The notes beneath the pieces are model-generated. The model made no database searches and had not been told where the DNA came from. It saw nothing but the letters and a program-made list of their open reading frames with translations. From Streptomyces rubellomurinus (GTDB lineage Bacteria > Actinomycetota > Actinomycetes > Streptomycetales > Streptomycetaceae): a stretch of 37,113 nt of DNA. A program made the position numbers and the translations under genes. Of this stretch, positions 32,463-37,113 are shown piece by piece. Location: positions 1-37,113 of the forward strand of contig NZ_JZKH01000084.1 in assembly GCF_000961885.1 (NCBI RefSeq). The letters run 5' to 3'. Each line of letters begins with the position of its first letter. Position 1 is the first letter of the stretch.

Positions 32463-34202
32463 ATGTCCGCCGACCGATCGCCGTTCGCCCACCAGCCGGT
32501 CTTCCAGGACCTGACCGCGGACGACCCGCGCGAGGTCGGCGGCCACCTGCTGTACGCCCGGCTCGGCGCCGGCGGGATGGGCCGGGTCTACCTCTCGTAC
32601 ACCCCCGGCGGGCGGCCGGTGGCGCTGAAGGTGGTACGGCCCGAGCTGGCCGAGGACCCGGAGTTCCGGGCCCGCTTCGCCCAGGAGGTGGCCAGCGCCC
32701 GGCGCATCCACGGGCTGTTCACCGCGCAGGTGGTCGACGCGGGTGTCGACGCCGCCACCCCGTGGCTGGCCACCACCTACGTGCCGGGCCCCTCGCTGCA
32801 CCAGGTGGTCCAGCGCTTCGGCCCGCTCCCGGAGCGCACCGTCCTGCTGCTGGTGGCCGGCATCGCCGAGGCCCTGCAGGCGATCCACGCCAGCGGCGTG
32901 GTCCACCGCGACCTCAAGCCCGGCAACGTCCTGATCGCCCCGGACGGCCCCCGGGTGATCGACTTCGGCATCGCCCGCGCGGCCGACGCCAGCGCGCTGA
33001 CCGGCACCGGGCTGCGGATCGGCTCGCCCGCCTACATGGCCCCCGAACAGGCCATGGGCCTGCCCGCCACCCCCGCCACCGACGTGTACGCGCTCGGCGC
33101 GCTCGCCGTCCACGTCGCGGGCGGCGCCCCGCCCTTCGGCGACGGCCCGGACCCGGCCGCGCTCTACCGCACCGTCCACGAGGAGCCCGACCTCGGCCGC
33201 GTCCCGGCGAGCCTGCACGGGCTGCTGCTGCACTGCCTCGCCAAGCGGCCCGAGGACCGGCCGAGCACCGCCGAGGTGATCGCCGCCGCCCGCAGCCACC
33301 CGGCGGTGGGCGGGCACCTGCGGTTCGGCGACGACTGGCTGCCGCACCCGCTGACCAGCCAGATCACCCGGCACGCCGAGCTGCCGCAGGTGCCGGCGGA
33401 GGCCGCCGGGGCCGGGTGGGACTCGGCCCGGACGGTGCTCGCGCCGGCGGCCGCGCCGACGCCGACGCTGCTGTCCGCCACCGCGCCGCGGCCCGTTCCC
33501 GCGCCCGCCGTCGCGGGCGCCACCCCGGTCGCCGCGTCCGCGGACCGTCCGGCCCGGGGCGGGGGCGGCCGCCGGCGCGCCCTCGGGCGCACCGCGCTGA
33601 CCGCCGCCGTCGCCCTCACGGTCGGCGCGGCGGCAGCCGTCCTGCTGCTCGACGACCCCGACCCGGTGGAGGCCGCCACCGCCGACGCCCCGGCCGTCGA
33701 CTCCGCCGCGCCCGGACCGTCCCCGGCCGCAGCGGCGCCGGGCGGTTCGCCGACGCCCGCCCGGACCGGGCCGGCTGCGCCGACCGCCGTGCCCACGGCC
33801 GTGGCGCCGACCGCGCTCGCCGCCGAGTACGCCCCGGCCTACCGCTCGGTCGAGCTGACCTCGCCGGACTCCGGCTACGAGTTCGACCTGGCCACCGGCA
33901 CCGTCGTCCCGGCCGACAGCGCGAGCTGGTACGTCGCCCGCGGCGACGGCGAGTTCGTGGTGCCGGAGAGCGCCGACTCCTACCTCGGCCGGGACGCGGG
34001 CCTGGGCGTGGCCGAGTGCCTCAAGGGCCTCACCAGCCGTCCGGCCGGGCGGATCCCGTTCGCGGCGGTCGGGCCGCACGGCGCCTTCTGCGTGCGGTCC
34101 GCGGACGGGAGGGAACTCGCGATCGTCCGGGTGCTGTCGACGGCGGCGGGCACCGACGGGCCGGTCAGGGTGTCGCTGGACCGCTACCGCCGCAACGGCT
34201 GA
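32463..34202 (+). CDS. transmembrane Ser/Thr protein kinase (PASTA-less)
   Basis: This 579-residue Hanks-type kinase has its kinase domain at about residues 25-285: glycine loop LGAGGMGRVY, ATP Lys56 (VALKVV), catalytic HRDLKPGN with Asp150, DFG with Asp167, and SPAYMAPEQ. A Pro/Ala-rich juxtamembrane region and one membrane segment at about 375-398 (ALTAAVALTVGAAAAVLLL) follow, then a Pro/Thr linker and an outer domain of about 120 residues that I do not recognise. AGAGAGG precedes the ATG at 32463. It lies between tetR-2 and tatA without sharing their promoters; a role in the deiminase system is not shown. Confidence 0.92.
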   Translation: MSADRSPFAHQPVFQDLTADDPREVGGHLLYARLGAGGMGRVYLSYTPGGRPVALKVVRPELAEDPEFRARFAQEVASARRIHGLFTAQVVDAGVDAATPWLATTYVPGPSLHQVVQRFGPLPERTVLLLVAGIAEALQAIHASGVVHRDLKPGNVLIAPDGPRVIDFGIARAADASALTGTGLRIGSPAYMAPEQAMGLPATPATDVYALGALAVHVAGGAPPFGDGPDPAALYRTVHEEPDLGRVPASLHGLLLHCLAKRPEDRPSTAEVIAAARSHPAVGGHLRFGDDWLPHPLTSQITRHAELPQVPAEAAGAGWDSARTVLAPAAAPTPTLLSATAPRPVPAPAVAGATPVAASADRPARGGGGRRRALGRTALTAAVALTVGAAAAVLLLDDPDPVEAATADAPAVDSAAPGPSPAAAAPGGSPTPARTGPAAPTAVPTAVAPTALAAEYAPAYRSVELTSPDSGYEFDLATGTVVPADSASWYVARGDGEFVVPESADSYLGRDAGLGVAECLKGLTSRPAGRIPFAAVGPHGAFCVRSADGRELAIVRVLSTAAGTDGPVRVSLDRYRRNG

Positions 34203-34244
34203 GAGCCGCCGCTCCCCCGCCGGGCGGTGGGGGAACGACGGCTC
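34203..34244. terminator. bidirectional hairpin between kinase and tatA
   Basis: GAGCCG (34203-34208) pairs with CGGCTC (34239-34244), and inside it a C-rich/G-rich stem (CCCCCGCC with GGCGGTGGGGG) continues with small mismatches. It lies immediately after the kinase stop and before the convergent tatA stop. Confidence 0.65.
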
Positions 34245-34275
34245 CAGGCGTCGGCCGCGGCCGCGGCCGCTCGGG

Positions 34276-34497
34276 TCAGAGCGGCCGCTTCGCCGGCTCG
34301 GTGGCGCCGCCTCCCGGCTCGGCCTTCGGCGCGCCGGGCGCGCCGTCCTCCCGCAGGGCCGCCGTCTCGGACTTGAGGATCCGCATCGACTTCCCCAGTC
34401 CGCGCGCCATCTCGGGCAGCTTCTTGGAGCCGAACAGCAGCACCAGGACGGCCACCATCACCAGCAGGTGCCAGGGCTCCAGACCATTGCGCAGCAT
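34276..34497 (-). CDS. tatA: TatA-family twin-arginine translocase subunit
   Basis: This 73-residue protein has the complete TatA layout: short N-terminus [10 protein letters not shown], one membrane helix ([13 protein letters not shown]), the FGSKKLPE hinge, an amphipathic helix ([15 protein letters not shown]) and a polar, Pro/Gly-rich tail. TatA multimers form the pore for folded proteins with twin-arginine signals, such as the five exported deiminases here. The ATG at 34497 is preferred over a longer start at 34536 since the latter would lie upstream of the predicted transcript start; GGTGAGG precedes 34497. It is divergent from Adi-7 and shares its palindromic operator. No tatC or tatB is in the window, so it would work with the housekeeping TatC. 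Confidence 0.9.
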   Translation of the reverse strand: MLRNGLEPWHLLVMVAVLVLLFGSKKLPEMARGLGKSMRILKSETAALREDGAPGAPKAEPGGGATEPAKRPL

Positions 34498-34534
34498 CGC
34501 CGCCTCACCCGGCCTTTCATCGTTGGGAGTGTCC

Positions 34535-34573
34535 ACCGTAAAGCTTGACTGATTTTTCAGTCAATGCGACAGT
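34535..34573. promoter_or_regulatory. bidirectional tatA/Adi-7 promoter with perfect operator
   Basis: The palindrome TTGACTGATTTTTCAGTCAA (34545-34564) is perfect (8-4-8) and supplies a TTGACT -35 box on both strands. Rightward, the -10 is GACAGT (34568-34573) at 17 bp. Leftward, -35 TTGACT (34564-34559) and -10 TACGGT (34540-34535) are 18 bp apart. One bound repressor would therefore silence tatA and the Adi-7/ureAB/ureC operon together. This is the best copy of the operator also found before Adi-2 and Adi-6. Confidence 0.8.
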
Positions 34574-34627
34574 GCAGGTCCGGCCGCTGCCGGACCGGAT
34601 CCACCCTCAGCCCCACCGGAGTTCAGC

Positions 34628-35809
34628 GTGTCCCACCCGTACCCCCTCGCCCGCCGCACGGTGCTGCGCTCCCTCGCCGGAGCCGGTGCGATCGCCCTCG
34701 GCGCGAGCGCCTGCGCCGCGTCCGGCGAGGACCCGGCCGACCCCGCGGCCCCGACCGCCGCCCCGACCACGGCCCCCGGCCCCGGCGCCCCCGAGCAGCC
34801 CGCCGGCGGGCGCAGGCTCGGCGCCGAGTGGGAGAAGCACGAGCGGACCTTCATGGCCTGGCCGGCCTCCGAGAACGTCTGGGGCGAGCAGCTCGGGGCC
34901 GTCCGCAAGGACATCGCCTCGATCGCCCGGGCCATCGGCGGGCGCGAGCCCGTCGTCCTGCTGGTCCGGCCCGGCCAGGAGGACTCGGCCCGCGACGCCT
35001 GCGGGTCCGACGTCGAGCTGCTGTCCGTCCCGGTGGACGACCTGTGGGCCCGCGACACCGTGCCGGTGTTCGTCGAGGAGCGCGGCAAGGTCAAGGGCGT
35101 CGACTTCAACTTCAGCGGCTGGGGCGGGAAGCAGGAGCACGGCAACGACGCCCGGATCGCCCGCGCCGTCCTGGAGAAGTACGGGATCGAGCGGATCGAG
35201 ACCCCGATCACCGCCGAGGGCGGCTCCTTCGAGACCGACGGCCAGGGCACCCTGCTGGTGACCGAGAGCTCCGTCGTCAACGACAACCGCAACCTCGGGC
35301 GCAGCCGCGACGAGGTGGAGGCGGAGCTCAGGAAGGCCCTGGGCGTCACCAAGGTGATCTGGCTGGCCGGCGTGAAGGGCAAGGACATCACCGACGCCCA
35401 CGTCGACTGCCTCGCCCGCTTCGCCGCCCCCGGCGTCGTCCTCCTGGACCGGGCCTTCCCCGGCACCCCGCCGGACGTCTGGTCCCGCTCCGCCGACCAG
35501 GCCCGCGCCGTCCTCGCCGAGGCCACCGACGCGGCCGGCCGCAAGCTCAAGGTGGTCGAGATCAGCCAGCCCGACCCGGACCGGATCACCGGACGCGGCG
35601 ACGCCTTCGTCTCCTCGTACATGAACTTCTACATCGGCAACAAGGGCGTCTACCTGCCGCTGTTCGGCGACGCCAAGGCCGACGGCCACGCCCGGGAGCT
35701 CTTCCGGGACCAGTTCCCGGACCGCGAGATCGTCCCCGTCCGGATCGACACCATCGCCTCCGGCGGCGGGGGCATCCACTGCTCCACCCACGACCAGCCG
35801 GCCGGCTGA
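34628..35809 (+). CDS. Adi-7: Tat-exported lipoprotein deiminase heading the urease operon
   Basis: This 393-residue family member has a Tat signal with Arg9-Arg10 (LARRTVLRSL) and a lipobox-like GASAC (Cys29), then a Pro/Ala/Thr linker to about residue 60. Motifs are DDLWARDTVPVF, NFSGWGGKQ (Asn to Ser relative to its paralogs), EGGSFETDG, NDNRNLG, ITDAHVD and GGGGIHCSTHDQP with nucleophile Cys385. It is the closest relative of Adi-3, sharing an 83 nt identical stretch (35212-35294). GGAG lies before the GTG start. The ureAB gene starts 59 bp after its stop with no terminator between, so the deiminase and urease-like enzyme appear co-transcribed. Confidence 0.92.
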   Translation: MSHPYPLARRTVLRSLAGAGAIALGASACAASGEDPADPAAPTAAPTTAPGPGAPEQPAGGRRLGAEWEKHERTFMAWPASENVWGEQLGAVRKDIASIARAIGGREPVVLLVRPGQEDSARDACGSDVELLSVPVDDLWARDTVPVFVEERGKVKGVDFNFSGWGGKQEHGNDARIARAVLEKYGIERIETPITAEGGSFETDGQGTLLVTESSVVNDNRNLGRSRDEVEAELRKALGVTKVIWLAGVKGKDITDAHVDCLARFAAPGVVLLDRAFPGTPPDVWSRSADQARAVLAEATDAAGRKLKVVEISQPDPDRITGRGDAFVSSYMNFYIGNKGVYLPLFGDAKADGHARELFRDQFPDREIVPVRIDTIASGGGGIHCSTHDQPAG

Positions 35810-35868
35810 GCCCGCCGACGCCCGCCTTCGCCCGCCATAGCACCGCACCGAGGGAGAAAGGGAACCCC

Positions 35869-36582
35869 GTGCAGCTGACCCCCACCGAACGCGACCGGCT
35901 GCTGATCTTCACGGCCGCCGAACTCGCCCGCGCCCGCCGCGCCCGCGGCCTGCGGCTCAACGTCCCCGAGGCGACCGCGCTGATCGCGGACACCGTCTGC
36001 GAGGCCGCCCGTGACGGCCGGCGCCTCGCCGAGGCCGTCGAGGCCGGCCGCTCCGTCCTCACCGCCGACGACGTGCTGCCCGGCGTGCCGGACCTGGTCA
36101 CCGAGATCCAGGTCGAGGCCGTGTTCCAGGACGGCACCCGGCTCGCCGTCGTCGCCGACCCCTTCGGCGGCGGCGACCTCGGCGAGGCCGCGCCCGGTGC
36201 CGTGCTCCTCGGCAAGGGTGCCGAACCCGTGCCCGCGCCGGCCCGCACGCTGACCGTCCGCAACACCGCGGACGTGCCGGTCTCGGTCACCTCGCACTTC
36301 CACTTCTTCGAGGCCAACCCGCGCCTGGCCTTCGACCGGGCCGCCGCCTACGGCATGCACCTGGCCGTGCCGGCCGGCTCCTCGGTGCGCTTCGACCCGG
36401 GCGCCGCCGTCGAGGTCGGCCTGGTGCCGATCGGCGGCGAGCGGGTCGCGATCGGCTTCGCCGGGCTGGTGGACGGGCCGCTGGACTCGCCCCTGGTCCG
36501 GCGGGAGGCGCTGCGCCGGGCGGCCGAACAGGGCTATCTCGGGGCGAGCAGGGACGACGAGGCAGAGGAGAGCCGGCGGTGA
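35869..36582 (+). CDS. ureAB: fused urease gamma-beta subunit
   Basis: This 237-residue fusion begins with a gamma subunit (about 1-100: QLTPTERDRLLIFTAAELAR, RLNVPEATALIAD, LTADDVLPGVPDLV and the IQVEAVFQDGT end). The beta subunit follows (about 108-225: PGAVLLGKG, LTVRNTADVPVSV, SHFHFFEANPRLAFDR, GMHLAVPAGSSVRFDPG and VGLVPIGGERVAIGF). Fused gamma-beta subunits occur in some actinobacteria. They are structural and hold no nickel. The GTG at 35869 has a purine-rich GGGAGAAAGGG upstream. Its stop overlaps ureC by 4 bp. The beta part of canonical ureases contains the SHFHFFE signature seen here. Confidence 0.93.
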   Translation: MQLTPTERDRLLIFTAAELARARRARGLRLNVPEATALIADTVCEAARDGRRLAEAVEAGRSVLTADDVLPGVPDLVTEIQVEAVFQDGTRLAVVADPFGGGDLGEAAPGAVLLGKGAEPVPAPARTLTVRNTADVPVSVTSHFHFFEANPRLAFDRAAAYGMHLAVPAGSSVRFDPGAAVEVGLVPIGGERVAIGFAGLVDGPLDSPLVRREALRRAAEQGYLGASRDDEAEESRR

Positions 36583-37113
36583 GCAGCAGCAGCGGGTCGG
36601 TCGAGGTGATCGAGGCGTCCGAGTACACGGCCGTGCACGGCCCGCGCGCCGGCGACCGGGTCCGGCTCGGCGACAGCGGCCTGGTCGTGCGCGTCGAGTC
36701 CGACTCCCAGGCCCCCGGTGACGAGTTCCTGGTCGGCTTCGGCAAGACCGCCCGGGACGGCCTGCACCTCAAGGCCGCCGCCGTCCGGGACACCTGCGAC
36801 CTCGTCATCAGCAACGTGCTGGTGATCGACGCGATCCAGGGCATCAGGAAGACCTCGATCGGCATCCGGGAGGGCCGGATCGCCGCCATCGGCCGGGCGG
36901 GGAATCCGGACACCCTGGACGGCGTGGACGTGGTCGTCGGCACCGGGACGGCGATCGTCTCCGGCGAGGGCCTGATCGCCACCGCCGGCGCCATCGACAC
37001 CCACGTCCACCTGATGTCGCCCCGCATCATGGAGGCCTCGCTGGCCTCCGGCGTCACCACCATCATCGGCCAGGAGTTCGGCCCGGTCTGGGGCGTCGGC
37101 GTCAACTCCCCCT
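36579..37113 (+). CDS. ureC: urease alpha subunit (partial, divergent)
   Basis: The first 178 codons of a urease catalytic subunit are present; the window ends before the carbamylated Lys and flap regions. The N-terminal block is readable: HGPRAGDRVRLGDSGL, then VISNVLVIDAIQGIRKTSIG, RIAAIGRAGNPD and IDTHVHLMSPRIMEA with the first nickel-binding His-x-His. Normal UreC has a P-Q-Q after HxH and a GGGTGP block; here they read SPRIMEA and GQEFGPVWG, so the active-site entrance differs. It may be a paralogous urease-like enzyme acting on a substituted urea (inference). It overlaps ureAB by GTGA. Accessory genes ureDEFG are not seen before the end. Confidence 0.88.
   Translation, partial: MSSSSGSVEVIEASEYTAVHGPRAGDRVRLGDSGLVVRVESDSQAPGDEFLVGFGKTARDGLHLKAAAVRDTCDLVISNVLVIDAIQGIRKTSIGIREGRIAAIGRAGNPDTLDGVDVVVGTGTAIVSGEGLIATAGAIDTHVHLMSPRIMEASLASGVTTIIGQEFGPVWGVGVNSP

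Noticed and set aside
34498..34536. 13-residue N-terminal extension of tatA
   Set aside because: It would begin upstream of the predicted transcript start, and TatA proteins normally begin directly before the membrane helix as [10 protein letters not shown] does.

Overview
The base composition (very high GC, GC-rich third codon positions), GTG starts, -10 boxes of the TAGGGT/TAGAGT type sitting about 7 nt before start codons, many Tat signal peptides and the gene repertoire all point to a Streptomyces/Kitasatospora-type actinobacterium. I see no RNA genes, insertion sequences, phage genes or CRISPR arrays.

Layout. 1-93: possible start of a leftward gene that runs off the edge. 94-727: no supported gene, but one clear operator-like inverted repeat. 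728-6373: a short cysteine-containing leader ORF followed by an oligopeptide-type ABC importer operon (binding lipoprotein, two permeases, a fused double ATPase). 6395-8387: a small membrane protein, a methyltransferase and a TetR regulator, all leftward. 8541-9722: exported agmatine-deiminase-family protein Adi-1 (Adi-1 to Adi-7 are working labels for the seven family members, in map order). 9763-12048: a degenerate histidine-kinase-like ATPase fragment and a secreted S33 tripeptidyl-aminopeptidase-like hydrolase. 12077-15080: a leftward pair for aromatic tailoring, an O-methyltransferase with an extra N-terminal domain and a p-hydroxybenzoate-hydroxylase-like flavoprotein. 15281-18598: a large cell-wall-anchored protein ending in LPHTG. 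18792-21735: TetR-1, Adi-2 (cytosolic), Adi-3 (Tat lipoprotein). 21805-23870: leftward Adi-4 (Tat lipoprotein) overlapping a DUF4436-like membrane protein. 23972-31565: a leftward run Adi-6 (Tat-exported), Adi-5 (cytosolic, canonical AguA-like), then a complete five-gene dipeptide-type ABC importer. 31724-32323: TetR-2, divergent from Adi-6. 32463-34202: a Ser/Thr protein kinase. 34276-34497: tatA, divergent from Adi-7. 34628-37113: Adi-7, a ureAB fusion and the first 178 codons of a divergent ureC, cut by the window end.

The outstanding content is the region from about 18.8 to 37.1 kb. Six deiminase paralogs (seven with Adi-1) are packed with two paralogous TetR regulators, a substrate importer, a Tat translocase subunit and a urease-like enzyme. 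Three promoters (Adi-2/Adi-3, Adi-6/Adi-5/importer, and the bidirectional tatA/Adi-7/urease promoter) carry the same palindrome, TTGACTGATTTTTCAGTCAA or a close variant, laid over the -35 box. This ties the parts into one regulon, most simply controlled by the TetR pair.

My reading (inference) is a two-compartment system for guanidino compounds. Exported and membrane-anchored deiminases convert a guanidino group to a ureido group outside the membrane. The ABC importer takes up substrate or product, cytosolic deiminases continue inside, and the urease-like enzyme releases nitrogen from urea or a substituted urea. No N-carbamoylputrescine amidohydrolase is visible in the window, which makes the urease link more interesting. 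The true substrate (agmatine, arginine, peptidyl-arginine, guanidine or a natural product) cannot be read from sequence alone.
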